From positions 248,001 to 312,000 of the forward strand of contig CM018694.1 in the NCBI GenBank assembly GCA_009363875.1: a stretch of DNA of 64,000 nucleotides. Direction: 5' to 3'. Shown here one piece after another: positions 1 through 10,528 of the stretch; position 1 is the stretch's first letter; every line of letters starts with the position of its first letter. Origin of the DNA: Mikania micrantha (taxonomy: Eukaryota > Streptophyta > Magnoliopsida > Asterales > Asteraceae). Made by a program: the position numbers and the translations under genes. Under the pieces are notes generated by a model. That model was not told the DNA's origin, searched no databases, and worked only from the letters and a program-made list of their open reading frames with translations.

Positions 1-478
1 ATCAGCCTTGATCATCAAAATGATCTTCGGCACATACATCACTTTATCACCATCAAACCGTTACCGGACTCCCATCCAAAGCTCGTAATCATATCATCTT
101 ACGTAGACATACTATGTTAGCCTCATATTTGGCTAACCAATCCATACCCAAAACCATATTGAACCCTCCTAAGGTTATAAGAAACAATCGTACGGGGAAC
201 ATATGACCTTCTATGTCAATGTAACAATCATTTATAGCCGATGTCACTCTGGTCATCTTACCAATAGTTGTCTCTACATCAGATACCGGATCTGTCTTCT
301 TAACCTCCCCATGTAACCCATCACAGAAGGTAGAAGATACACAACACATACTGGCATCAGAATCAAACAATACAAATTCAGGAACGTTGATGATTGAAAA
401 GATACCTGTGACACGTCTAGGTGCTCAATAGAAACATCCTTCATCATTGTGAAGGCTCGGGCCTTAGCCTTCTGCTAT
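1..478 (-). pseudogene. Element A protease region and start of protease-RT linker
   Basis: The minus-strand frame 370-89 reads as a retropepsin. The catalytic triplet is altered to FDSDAS where the family normally has DSG or DTG, so it could not cleave. The flap-side motif GMDWL follows about 50 residues later and is typical of Ty3/Gypsy proteases. Beyond it, in a shifted frame, the usual linker before reverse transcriptase (DGSPVTVYGDK-like) can be read to the window edge. Upstream, the gag-protease linker can be followed back to about 478, where organelle-like sequence begins. This is an ancient remnant, not a gene. Confidence 0.75.
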
Positions 479-625
479 TAAAACCAAGAAATATAGGCAT
501 GCCTGCCATCCACACCAGAATAAATAGAGTTCTCCAAAAAACCCTACTAGTAGAGGAAGACCTCCTAAGGATAAGAAACATAGGGCTAAATGAGGAACTA
601 GCAACAGCGGGAGAACCCTTTTTTA
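479..625 (-). pseudogene. ndhB: Fragment of plastid ndhB (NADH dehydrogenase-like subunit 2), exon 2 part
   Basis: One minus-strand frame reads LSLGGLP, GFFGELYLFWCGWQ and CLYFLV in succession. That order is the conserved membrane segment near the C-terminal part of plastid NdhB, a proton-pumping subunit of the thylakoid NDH complex. Several residues differ from the usual protein, such as GFFGE for GFFGK and LPLLV for LPPLA. The piece has no start, no end and no neighbouring NDH genes. It is a nuclear copy of organelle DNA with no function expected. Confidence 0.7.
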
Positions 626-956
626 ACCTCAGCTTCACCCCCTTCCTCGAGATTCTTTCTTTGATGATATGCCCTAAGCCCCTTTCAGAAGACCGAAGTC
701 ATTGGTGCTTTGCATAAGGGGTAAGAGCGTATGAGTTAGTAACGAGTGGGAGCTAGCCCTAAAAGAAAGTAGGGAGAAGACATGATCAGTCTCAAGCAAG
801 TAAGGTATCGAGTTATCTCCCCAACTATGAGTTAATACCGACGCACTAAGCCGGGATCACTAACAAAGACTAATTAATACTAATCTATTAGAAAATAATT
901 GTCTACCTTCTTTCACAGAAAATGGAGAGGCGAATTGATGTAATTATTGGATCCGT

Positions 957-1010
957 CGAGATTGACGGGCTCGAACCCGCAACGTCCGCACTGACACGGC
1001 GGTGCTCTTG
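957..1010 (-). pseudogene. trnD-GUC: Truncated plastid-type tRNA-Asp(GUC)
   Basis: On the minus strand the fragment begins at AGAGCACCGCC of the D-arm side, carries the anticodon GTC (complement of 993-995) and a T-arm GGGTTCGAGCCC, and ends in CTCG. It is followed by the spacer GACGGATCCAATAA, which normally lies after plastid trnD. The 5' acceptor strand and most of the D-arm are missing, and one C of the T-stem is lost, so it cannot fold into a working tRNA. Plant mitochondria also carry a plastid-derived trnD, so the immediate source may be mitochondrial. Confidence 0.75.
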
Positions 1011-1180
1011 TGACAAATAAAAAATAGCATAACAGCCGAAATCCGTTAATTTTCCATTTGAATTTACCCGTGTTACAGAAAGCTGTCCTGGGAACCTTGC
1101 TACTAAATGAACTGAGCCCTCTATTGACCAAGAACATCGGTTAAACTTTAAGGGACCATTCCTTGTAAGGAATGCCACTA

Positions 1181-2528
1181 TTCACCCAACCCTGTAGACC
1201 ATCGACATGGGGGTGGTGAAGGGAGGGCCCCATTTGGTAGAAAAAACCCACAACCCTTTTGGGTCATCTTGCACTTGGAAAAAGAAGTAGAAAAAGTAAT
1301 AAATATGGTGACAATTTGATTCTTCCTCGCCGTAGTAAATAGGAGAGAAAATAGATCATTCTTCTTTCCTTCCACTAACCCTGGTGTTCCTGCTTTTGTC
1401 TTCTGACAATCTTTAGACAGATGTCCATACACCTTGCAACTGAAACATTGGGTAGTGTTCGGACAATTGAAAGAAATACGTCCCGTCTTTCCCCATCAGA
1501 AACACAAATTAGTGTCCACCAGGCACTGTCCCAAGTGGCTCTTAACACACTTTCACATCGGCCCGTATCCTCTTTTTTTATCTTCTTTCCAGAAAACTTT
1601 CGTTGGTCTGTTCGGCCTCTTTTGGATCCAAGGAACCCCTTCATCCTCGACTCCTCCTTGACTTGCTCATCAGCCATCACATCATCCCAAACTATCCCAC
1701 TTAGCTCCACAGTGGAATCAAAAGTTTATGGGGTGTTGGCTTTCACATGAATCTGAAACTTTGTAGGCAAACCTTCCATATACAGTTTCACCCTGCGTTC
1801 CTCAATAGCGAACAGATGAGGAACAAGCCTCGCCATCTCATTGAATCTAGAAGTGTACTACCTATGGTTTAGGCTCCCAGCCTTTAGAACCAAAAACTCT
1901 CTTTCCACCTTGTCAGGCTCGTCCTTGGGATAGAACTGCTTGGTGACCAATTCCTTTAGATCATCCCAGTTCATCTACTTCATGTCCGCATCACTCTTTG
2001 ATTGTTTGACTACATTCCACCAATGAAGTGCCTCCTCAACAAAAGAGTGAGCTGCAAACTTTATAGCTTGGTTGGCTCAGCACTCACTGATGGAGATAAC
2101 AGCCTCCATAGCCAATACCAAGTGGCAGGTAGCCACTGCATCCTTCTTCCCATCAAGGGTTGGTGGGTTGCATCCCTTTAAGGCCTTGTAGTCGCAACCC
2201 TTCAGTTTCCCATGCTGGGAATCATCACTCTTTGTCTCAATGATCAAGACTTCCTCATCTTCTTGGAGCTTTCCTTGTTTCCTTCAGACTTGTCCTCCAG
2301 TGCATCCTTTAATTCCTTAGCGATCATTGCCGGCATTTTCTGATCCATGGCCTTGTAGACCTAATCAGAAATAGCCTTTACCACAATAGGCTCCAGTATG
2401 AACTCCTCTCCATGTTCCGGTTGTTCGTTAGTCTCGTTTTCTCCTTCATGCTCGTTTCCTTGCACCTCAACAGGTGGTTCCTTGGTCTCCTGTTGTTGCT
2501 TTTGTGGTCTACCCTTTTGTCCTGCCAT
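1181..2528 (-). pseudogene. Element A gag (capsid and zinc knuckle) remnant
   Basis: Gag starts at the ATG complementary to 2526-2528 (MAGQKGRPQK) with a Gln/Glu-rich N-terminus. Across several frames one can read the capsid core: MNWDDLKELV with a KQFYPKDE-like stretch near 1980-1930, then YTSRFNEMARLVPHL near 1850-1810, EERRVKLYMEGLP near 1800-1770, and VKANTP near 1740. A CCHC knuckle remnant (MYGHLSKDC) lies at about 1432-1400. At least two in-frame stops and several frame changes show decay. Gag would form the virus-like particle of the retrotransposon. The 1181-1370 part has no recognisable gag motif and may belong to the organelle insertion. Confidence 0.7.
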
Positions 2529-2847
2529 CTAGTTTTTTACAGGATGCAGCAACCGATAAGCTAGTAAAGGAATCAGTTTAGTACGAAATAAGTGTTGTAA
2601 ATCGTTAATGAGGTTGATCATGTGTTATTAACCATTTACCCAACTTATAGACTATAAACATCTCCCATCCCATCTCATCGATCTGCACACCCTTGGCTAC
2701 CTTCCTAGCTTCTATCTATTTCTATTACATCACTCCTTAGTTCATACATAACATTCATCCGTTCATCCGTGGTTGGTAATCCGCATCGTTTAATCCCATT
2801 CTCAGTTTAAGTCTTGGCATTTGGGACGCCAAGATCTCTCAAACTAT
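2529..2847 (-). other. Element A leader between primer site and gag
   Basis: Non-coding spacer between the primer site and the gag start codon. It is AT-rich, and I saw no tandem repeat or open reading frame of note. Its short length (about 320 bp) contrasts with the 1.6-2 kb leaders of elements B, C and D. Confidence 0.55.
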
Positions 2848-2861
2848 GGCTCTGATACCAA
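2848..2861 (-). promoter_or_regulatory. Element A primer binding site (tRNA-iMet)
   Basis: The minus strand reads TTGGTATCAGAGCC, complementary to the 3' end of plant initiator tRNA-Met. It is two bases away from the LTR end at 2864, the expected spacing for minus-strand priming. Confidence 0.85.
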
Positions 2862-3299
2862 CTTGAGAGGCCCCGATCCTGCGTACCTCCCAGAGTTTCG
2901 TTTACATCATCATCACATAGTTTTTAAACCAAAAACTTTCATAAATCATGCAACGGAATTTAAACACAGTTTGTCAAAATCAAAAATACATACAAACTTC
3001 TATATTTAATATCATAAGGGATTGCCAAAAACCACATTATCCTCTGGATAAGTGCCATGAGCTCCCCCATTTCCTTTCAACCCGTTCATTAACCTGACAT
3101 GCATACTAAAAAGTCAGCTTTCGCCGGTGAGTTCTAGTTTTGTAAAACATAGTAAGCATCATATGAGTTAAGGCATCATTTTCTGAAAACATCATACCCT
3201 CATCATACGTAACCATAAAACAATCATCATAGAACACTTATGTGCAAACATATCACACAATCATCATACAACCACAACTACTGAGCAATAATCATCATA

Positions 3300-3620
3300 C
3301 AACGAGTACTGGAGCATCATTCATACTTACCCAATACAAATATGGGAACAACGTCATATTTACGATGTAACGAGTACCGGAGCATCATCAAACTTACCCC
3401 ATAACGAGTACGGGAGCATCATCACACTTACCCCATAATGAGTATGGGAGCATCATCATACTTACCCCGTAACGAGTACGGAAGCATCATCATACTTACC
3501 CCGTAACGAGTACGGGAGGAGCATTATCATACTTACCCCTTAATGAGTACGGAGGCATCATCATACTTACCCCATACGGAGATGGGAGCAACACCATACT
3601 TATCCCATAAGAATATGGGA
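3300..3620. repeat. Tandem repeat in element A LTR, about 40-bp unit
   Basis: The phrase AACGAGTACGGGAGCATCAT followed by CATACTTACCCC recurs about eight times with small changes (TAACGAGTACCGGAGC, ATGAGTATGGGAGC and similar). It lies in the R-U5 part of the LTR in the element's own orientation. Confidence 0.8.
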
Positions 3621-3639
3621 CCAACCTCGTATATCATAA

Positions 3640-3905
3640 CATGTTATACTAGTATCTTATCATCATAACATCATAACATACCATCATCATAAACATGTCA
3701 TGTTAACATCTTATCGTGATAACATCATAACATACCATCAACGTAAACATGTCATGTTAGCATCTTATCATCATGACATCATAGCATACCATCATCGTAA
3801 ACATGTCATGCTAGCATCTTATCCTCATAACATCATAACATAATATCATCGTAACATGTCATGCTAGTATCTTATCCTCATAATATCATAACAAACTATC
3901 ATCGT
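3640..3905. repeat. Second tandem repeat in element A LTR, about 57-bp unit
   Basis: Four to five degenerate copies of a unit made of ATCTTATC, CATAACATCATAACATACC and AACATGTCATG words, spaced about 55-60 bp. It directly follows the first array. I see no coding potential. Confidence 0.7.
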
Positions 3906-4413
3906 ATTCAAAATACCAAGTTCACGAAATCATTGAAGTATCCGAACCATGAGTTCACGAATTATTTTTAGTACATGAGCTCAGAGTTCACGAATTGGGG
4001 TTCACGAACTAAGGTTTCACGATAAAGGTTTGAATACTCTTATTCGAGTTCTTCTTCATGTACCTTTTCGAATATTCATCTTTTCTGCAGAAAACTTCTC
4101 TGAAAAGTATCCAAGACTTTGGGGAGCTAGTTCTAGGTGCATAATGGCCTTACCAAGCATTGGAACCAAAAAGGAGCGAACTTTCTACATAAAGGCATGA
4201 CCTTTATGCATGTTTTCCTTTTTGTCTCAAAATCATAACTTTTATAAGTCAAACCCTTACCTGGCTTTTGATTATCCTTTATGTAGCTTCCCGTGCGTTT
4301 CCTCCTCCTTTTGGTCGAGCAAAAGTCGTTTCTTGTAGTTCACGAAATTGCCCACTTCGAGTAATTGAGAGAGACTTCGTCCAGCCAAAGGTGAGCACGG
4401 TTCCCAATGCGCT

Positions 4414-4416
<3 letters not shown>

Positions 4417-4474
<58 letters not shown>
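4417..4474. repeat. (AT)29 microsatellite
   Basis: Uninterrupted dinucleotide AT repeat of 58 bp inside the element A LTR, between GTTCACGAA words. It is probably length-variable. Confidence 0.97.
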
Positions 4475-4477
<3 letters not shown>

Positions 4478-4642
4478 AGGTTCACGAAGTTGGTTCACGA
4501 AAACCTAGTTCACGAAATGGGGTTCGTGTACTCCAGTACATGATCTTCTGTTTGTTATGTTTTTCATCTCTTTCCTACAAATTAATTATCCGTTACCTAT
4601 TCGGTAGTTCAACTAACTTGCATAAAAATTCGCAGTGTTACA

Positions 4643-6130
4643 TAAAGCCAATGTAGAGGTGGACGCTCTTAGTTGCAAGGGATCAATCAAGCCGATACGA
4701 GTTAGCGCCATGTAGTTCAACACATAGCCAAACCTGAAGGATTTGATTCGTATTACACAACACCTGTGGTAATCAACAATCAACTGATGGCATAGTTAGA
4801 CTGTGTAGTTAAAGGTAAGCTAGAACCTTGATCTGAGGAGATTTTATACTTCAACGGCAGCATGTGGGTTCCGAAGTAAGAAGAATTGTGCACACTAATC
4901 CATGATGAAGCTCATAAGTCGCGATATTCAGATCATCCGAGAGCCGAAAAGATGTATCAGGACTTGATAACATCTTATTAGTGGCCTGGGATGAAGAAGG
5001 ACATAGCCCTATATGTAGGAAAATGTCTAACATGTTCGAGACTCAAGGCAGAACATCGAAACCCCTCGGGACTTCTGCAGCAACCTGAAATTACCAGTGG
5101 AAACGGGAACAAATTTCAATGGATTTCATAACTACGTTGCCGAGAACCCCACTAGATTACGATTTGATTTGGGTGATCGTTAATCGACTCACCAAATCTA
5201 CTCATTTTCTCCCTATCTGAGAGGATTACAAAATGGAGAAATTGTCCAGTTTGTACATCAACGAGATCATTATGCGTCACGGTACACATACATCAATCAT
5301 ATCCGATCACGATAGTCATTTCACTTCTCTCTTTTGGCAATCATTGCAAAAGGCTTTGGGAACCCGTGTTAATCTTAGCACGATGTCTCATCCCCAAACC
5401 GATGGTCAAAGCGAAAGGACTATCCAGGCACTCAAGGACATGCTTCGTTCTTGCGAGAACGATTTTGGATGAAGTTGGGATACTCATCTTCCACTTATCG
5501 AGTTTTCATACAACAATAGCTACCACATGAGCATTCAATGTGCACCATTTGAAGCTTTATATGGCCGGAAGTGCCGGTCATCGGTCTGCTGGACCGAGGT
5601 TGGTGACTTACAGGTCGTAGGACTTGAACTCATTCAAGAAACAACTGACAAGATCTTGATTATTCAATCGAGACTTAAGGTCACAAGAGATCGGCAGATG
5701 AGTTATGCCGATCGGCGTCAACAACCTCTGGAGTTTCAAGTCGGTGACCGAGTTTTACTCAAGGTTTCTCCGTCGAAAGGTGTTGTCTGATTTGGGTAGA
5801 AAGGGAAACTCACACCTAGGTACGTTGGACCTTTTGAAATCCTGGAAAGGATTGGTCCCGTAGCCTACAAACTTAAACTTCCAGTTGAGCTAAGAAATGT
5901 CCACACTCATTTCATGTGTCGAATCTTAAGAAATGCTTAGCGGATCACGATGTTTAGATTCCACTGGAAGACATTAAAATCCAAAACAACATGCAATTCA
6001 TAGAACGTCGAGTCGAAATCATGGATCATGCAATTAAGATGCTAAAACGTAGCCGTATCCCGATCGTAAAGGTACGATGGGAAGGCAAACGTGGTGCAGA
6101 GTTCAACTGGGAAGAACGAGCTCGATCGAC
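4643..6130 (+). pseudogene. Element G pol fragment: RNase H end, integrase, chromodomain (Tekay-like)
   Basis: The fragment begins exactly in the C-terminal RNase H motif that in element D reads KANVVADALSR. It continues through the integrase zinc-binding region (KCLTCSR), the catalytic core (ISDHDSHF, HPQTDGQSERTIQ), the GKLTPRYVGPFEIL region and a chromodomain-like end (MDHAIKMLKRSRIPIVKVRWEG). At least five stops and several frameshifts are present (for example after NDFG near 5472 and KGVV near 5790). The 5' part would lie left of element A. It is clearly the oldest pol copy here. Integrase would have inserted the DNA copy, and the chromodomain would have targeted heterochromatin. Confidence 0.85.
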
Positions 6131-7305
6131 TGGAAATCTAGTGACAAGGTCCGTATTTTCAGGGTTTTTACCATTTCAGCCCCGATGAACTTTCCATCGG
6201 TTTTCAAGCTCTCAAATGGCAAGACCATAGCTCAAAATTGACTTAGGAAGTCTTGGAACAACTTTGATTAATCATTAGAAGAATAAGAATGGGTAGAAGG
6301 ATCGAAGGAGCATAGTAGCGGCACAAGAAAACTCATCAACTCCTAGTATCGACGAGTTAAGGGTTTCAGCTCACGTTTCATCGATATTAAGAAGTTCGAT
6401 GGCTGTATGGTGTTAGAAACTAGTCGATATTAGTATTGATGGACCTTCCTTGTGTAATTCGACTTTGCCGGTTGATATTATCTAGATCAATGCCACTTAT
6501 GACTAGCCAACCGTCAACACTCAACCTAAGTTTAATCCAAGTGAAATGGAGCTAAGGATCTGTTGGGATAGACAGAATCGAAGGCAGCCCATAAAACTTA
6601 AGACCCATCAATGTTGAGAATATCGATGGGCATCACCTTGGTGTTAACCGAGCCTTTAATCGATATTGGCATCCAGGCAAGCCTTTAAACCAAACTTAAA
6701 CCTTCTGCATTAATTTTAATACGATCATCCAATTAAGAGAACCTTAAAGACCCCGATTAACCATCAATAGAATCGATGACAACCACCCATCAATATGATA
6801 GTATCGATGGGTGAGTTGTGTGAATCGGCTAGTTCTTAAACCAAAGGATAATGAACTGAAACACTTTCTTAATCACTTGATATGACCACAAGGGCCTAAT
6901 CCTTAAACATTTTCAATTAAATCATAAGAACCAAGGTTATCAAATCATGACAAACACATGTTACAATTATGCAAGACAAGTTTCATGCATTTTCATAAGA
7001 TAACTCATATCTTCTTAATTCAACCATGATTTTCAATTTAGCTTAACACCACTAAACTTCAAACATACTTATACAAGGAAAAGTTATCAAACAAATCAAG
7101 GAATGCAACCAAGTAAACAAAGTCTAAAACATATTAATGAATCTTGTAATATGTGTATGATTATAATGTTATATGAATCATTTAGAAGTCTGGTTGAGTT
7201 GCTACTTGTACAGGACTGAGTTTACTACTGTCAAGTGAGAACATAGCCCCCATATTTTATCGTTTTTCAACTGTTTTGGGGTGAGACACGTGATCAAATT
7301 TTTTC
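6131..7305 (+). repeat. Element G 3' UTR/LTR-like remnant
   Basis: No open frame. Homology to pol ends near 6130 and no clear polypurine tract or LTR start can be seen. The stretch 6300-6840 is full of ATCGAT and TCGATA words. From about 7180 to 7300 it aligns with the middle of the element D LTR (28460-28595), including the block CTGTTTTGGGGTG followed by ACACGTGATCAAAT. It is therefore probably LTR of G or of a sister element, cut at 7305 by E1. Confidence 0.55.
7300..7305. repeat. E1 target-site duplication, left copy (TTTTTC)
   Basis: TTTTTC precedes the E1 start TGTTACACC and recurs right after the E1 end (25312-25317). The run of T leaves one base of slack, so the duplication may be 5 bp (TTTTC) or 6 bp. 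Confidence 0.6.
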
Positions 7306-8027
7306 TGTTACACCCCGAGCCGGCGGGCTGGATCGACTTTCCCGTCGGGCGAAAGGTTCCCGAGGCGTGATATTGTGTGATAATTGAAATGATCAGATTG
7401 TTTGCATGGCATATGATATATAATGAGAAATGCTAACATGACATTGATATAGAATTACAAAGTTAAATTACCCAATTCATGTTCATAATTTAACTAAGAA
7501 AATCAACCCAAAAAGAATCATGAAGTTTCTATCTTGTATCTGCACAAGATTTACAAAATATGATTCACGGATATGTCATTCAAAATATGCACTAAACAAA
7601 AGTAAGCTAGGTCTTCTATAATGTCCACTAGCTTATGCCGTGATGTCTGGAGACTAAACGTGTTCGTCACATGAGAAAACATGCATTTAAAACAAGTCAA
7701 CACTAGGTTGGTGATTTCATAAGTTTGGTAAATAAAAACAAATGAATTTCTTTTCAAAATTCATGATGTCACTCACAAGTCTTGTTTAATTTTCTTTGCA
7801 TTATCTCACATCAATGTCCTCTCGATAATTACACCTACAGATAGTATATCGTCCTATTAAGCATGCTTATATATAGGGCATACATATAACGAATGAAGCC
7901 GCCAGCCCACCACACCCTTAACTGAACTCCATGCCACCCGTATTGCAAATATGGATACCAATTTCTAACTCACACATGTTAGCCCCCAATTGATTTTCAT
8001 CTTGATATTCCATAATATTTTAGAATA

Positions 8028-8410
8028 GAGACTTAATTGTCTCTGACAGCTATTCCTTACAGAATAACCCATCCTGTAAGATATCCCCAGTAATACTTAT
8101 AAGAGTGAGACTTAATAGTTCATGTGACTATCATTACTGACCAGCCCGGAGTGTATGATATCCACGATACCTATAAGAGTGAGACTTAGTGGTCTCTATG
8201 TCTGTCACTTCTGATCAACCCGAAATGTAAGATAGCCTCTACATGATATCTATAAGGGTTCCACTTAAGAGTCTCTATGACTATCATTTCTGACCAGTCC
8301 GAAATGTTAGATATCCTCAGCGATACCTAGAGCGAGACTTAAATGTCCCTGTGACTGTCATTACTGACCAGCCCGGAGTGTAAGATATCCTCAACGATAC
8401 CTATAAGATA
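8028..8410. repeat. Tandem array in E1 LTR, 74-79 bp unit, about five copies
   Basis: GAGACTTA-type starts recur at 8028, 8107, 8181, about 8260 and 8334, each followed by CTGACCAGCCCG-like words and GATATCC...GATACCTATAAGA. Copies are well diverged. Confidence 0.75.
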
Positions 8411-8660
8411 TGCATATATTTCCAAATCATTTTCATTGTTACTAATTAGAATGTTGGCACATATAGTGTGGGGTATAATCCCATTAGATCAACTAATACC
8501 GTTTCAATTAAAATTGAAATCTAACCCCACTGATACAAGGATTATTATATTTATCATGTACAGAAAAACTATATAGGTAACTCAAAGAATGTCTCACACT
8601 CTTTGCTATTGTATCACTGTCATCCTGTCCTAATGATACGATCTCAATAAAATGAACACA

Positions 8661-8985
8661 ATGTTATGATCTCTAGTATTTAACATCGTTTTATTAGATC
8701 TTGTCTTATTAAACAATGTCAGCACATGTTGGGAACGACATCGTAAGGTTATGTTATTATGATGTCATCCTTGATATCACAAGTATGTGTCTCAACTATT
8801 ATCTCTACATCATTCATTCTCAATGTTATGTGTTCCCAATGATTTTAACAATGTGTTATAGGAGCTTGTCCTATTACACAACGTTAGTGTATGTGGTGAA
8901 TGATATCATCACGAAATTATGTTATCCTGATTATCATTCTTGTTGTCTGAAGTAATTGTCTCAGTGATATCTCATTCTTATCTCA
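8661..8985. repeat. Duplicated block of about 162 bp in E1 LTR
   Basis: ATGTTATG starts at 8661 and 8823 and is followed by comparable order of words (TTTTATTAGATCTTGTC versus GTTATAGGAGCTTGTC; ATGTTATTATGATGTCATC versus ATGTTATCCTGATTATCATT). It is a degenerate tandem duplication. A similar block is seen in E2 near 62760-63000. Confidence 0.6.
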
Positions 8986-9393
8986 GTGTTATAAACCCAG
9001 TGATCTAAAACCTAGTTTTAATACATTGTGTCATTCAATTGATTTAATGATATCATTTATGATCTGTCATAAATGTCATTTCACATACAAGCACACATAA
9101 TGATATGATAAAAAGTATGATAATAAAAATAGAATCTTTATTATCTACATCACATGATACTTAAATAATGTACTAAATATTTTATTAAATAAAAGATTTA
9201 GCATGTTTCTCAGCCCCGCATTTAAATTCAAAAGATCAGAAAAAGGGCGTATGAACTCACATTGTAGTTGAAGTGGTTGACTAAGACTCAAGAAATGCAC
9301 GCGCTCACTGTTGTAGTAATGATGTTGTATTCATGATCCTGTGTTTTATTCAATGTTGTTCACAACTTATGATTATAAGTTATTGTCTTGTGA

Positions 9394-9398
9394 GTTAA
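9394..9398. repeat. Element B target-site duplication, left copy (GTTAA)
   Basis: GTTAA directly precedes TGTCACACC and is repeated at 23013-23017 after the other end of the element. Confidence 0.92.
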
Positions 9399-10003
9399 TG
9401 TCACACCCCTGCGCCGCGTGCGGAATCCACGGCGCGGTGACGTATGAACAGTTGAATCATGCACAAGTATTGAATAAGAACAACCACAATGGATTACTAC
9501 ATTTCATAATGTTTAGACAGTTGATTAGTTACAGACAATCTATCTACCAAAAGTAAGACAACTACAGACCCAAAATATAGTTTACAAAATAAGACTCCAA
9601 ACAAGACAATTAAACATTTAGGATTTAGTGAGTTTCTATTCCATCCTAGCATGTTTCTTCATCTTGTTCTATCTTAGAATGGTCTCCTTAGTTGTCCCTG
9701 AGAATGTCTTAAACCTGATTACCTGAAACACGTGAAAAGTAACTGTCAACTACAGACGTAGTTGGTGAGAACAATAGGTTTAAACATTTGTAAACATGAG
9801 TTATATGATATAAGACATAGGTAAGTTAAAGCATCATAAGATTCACACGGATGAGCTGCAACCCAAACTAACATCAAGTAAGAAAATGAGTGTAAACAGT
9901 CCAATCACTGTTCGCACGACAGCCGATAATATCAAGTCCCAAACCACGTTTGGAGTTAGATAATACGTCAGCAGTTTTGATAACCATATGACACCAGACC
10001 TGC

Positions 10004-10106
10004 AGTTGGCTTTTAAAAGCAAGTTTAAAAGCCAACTCCATCCTGGATAAGAAAACTATGACACCAGACCTGCAGTTAGCTTTTAAAACAAATTTAAAAG
10101 CTAACT
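10004..10106. repeat. Two tandem LTR hairpins with 14-bp perfect stems
   Basis: Stem AGTTGGCTTTTAAA at 10004-10017 pairs with its complement at 10024-10037 (6-nt loop). A second copy, AGTTAGCTTTTAAA at 10074-10087, pairs with 10093-10106 (5-nt loop). The second stem differs in its sequence but both arms changed together. The same pair is present in the right LTR near 19858-19960. Confidence 0.85.
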
Positions 10107-10332
10107 CCATCCTGGATAAGAAACAATGTGTCCGCTTTCCTTGTTGTGATCACCCAGTACTAACGCTAATGAATATGATACTTGATGGGTTTATAAGTTT
10201 GTTTACAACAATGGACACCATGTTTTCTGAATCTTACTTTAACCGGATGTGTTAATGTCTTATTGAAAACCTGGATTTAACTCCACGAGTTGAATCCTTT
10301 GTTTATGTAACATGAAATGAATCTCTTGATTT

Positions 10333-10528
10333 GAATACCATGATGTGAACAACTTGACTTGAATACCATGTTTTGCACCACTTGATTTGAATACCATGTT
10401 TTGAACCACTTGATTTGAATACCATGTTTTGAACCACTTGATTTGAATACCATGTTTTGAACCAATGAATTTGAGTACCATATTGTGAACCACTTGTTTT
10501 GAATACCATGATGTGATGACCTTGTGTA
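10333..10528. repeat. 28-bp tandem array, seven units (element B left LTR)
   Basis: Units start GAATACCATG (one is GAGTACCAT) at 10333, 10361, 10389, 10417, 10445, 10473 and 10501, exactly 28 bp apart. The right LTR repeats it at 20188-20383. Element C carries only six units. Confidence 0.93.

Larger units (their letters stand above)
479..1180. other. Organelle-derived DNA mosaic inserted in element A
   Basis: The stretch separates the gag zinc knuckle of element A from its protease linker. It contains at least two recognisable plastid pieces: an ndhB fragment (479-625) and the 3' part of trnD-GUC with its usual plastid downstream spacer (about 900-1010). The 626-900 and 1011-1180 portions match nothing I can name; some of it resembles plant mitochondrial spacer in style. 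ndhB and trnD are far apart in plastid genomes, so the piece is either a rearranged plastid insertion or mitochondrial DNA that already carried plastid fragments. Boundaries are approximate. Confidence 0.6.
1..4642 (-). mobile_element. Element A: degraded Ty3/Gypsy LTR retrotransposon, 5' half only
   Basis: Read on the minus strand, the order is LTR (4642 to 2864), tRNA-iMet primer site, short leader, gag from an ATG at 2528, zinc knuckle, organelle insertion, then aspartic protease running off the left edge. Reverse transcriptase and the other LTR must lie outside the window. Gag and protease are interrupted by stops and frameshifts, so it is an old inactive copy. On its right side the sequence of element G resumes in mid RNase H at 4643, so A sits inside G. 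The matching target duplication cannot be checked because the left end is missing. Confidence 0.8.
2864..4642 (-). repeat. Element A 5' LTR (1,779 bp)
   Basis: On the minus strand it starts TGTAACACTGCG at 4642 and ends CCTCTCA at 2864, with TG...CA ends and the primer site adjacent. It contains two tandem arrays (about 3300-3620 and 3640-3905), a cluster of GTTCACGAA words (3915-4520) and an (AT)29 run. There is no partner LTR in the window, so age cannot be estimated. The outer end is inferred from where element G pol sequence resumes. Confidence 0.7.
7306..9398 (-). repeat. E1 solo LTR, left part (U5 side)
   Basis: Non-coding. It starts TGTTACACCCCGAGCCGG, which matches the start of E2 at 47448. 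It contains the GGTGGGCTGGCGGC...CCCTATATATAAGC cassette (complement of 7865-7912), a 74-79 bp tandem array (8028-8410) and a duplicated 162-bp block (8661-8985). Homologous sequence runs in the same order in E2 (47448-47753, then 61709 to about 63400). Confidence 0.75.

Noticed and set aside
903..1178. 91-codon open frame on the minus strand near trnD
   Set aside because: It runs through the broken trnD and its spacer; the remaining sequence matches no protein I recognise.
4268..4543. Open frames with poly(Tyr-Ile)
   Set aside because: Translation of the (AT)29 microsatellite.
9399..9445. CGCCGCGTGCGGAATCCACGGCGCG at LTR ends as a CRISPR-like or insertion-sequence inverted repeat
   Set aside because: It is the conserved LTR terminus, present once at each LTR, and the surroundings are plant retrotransposon, not bacterial.
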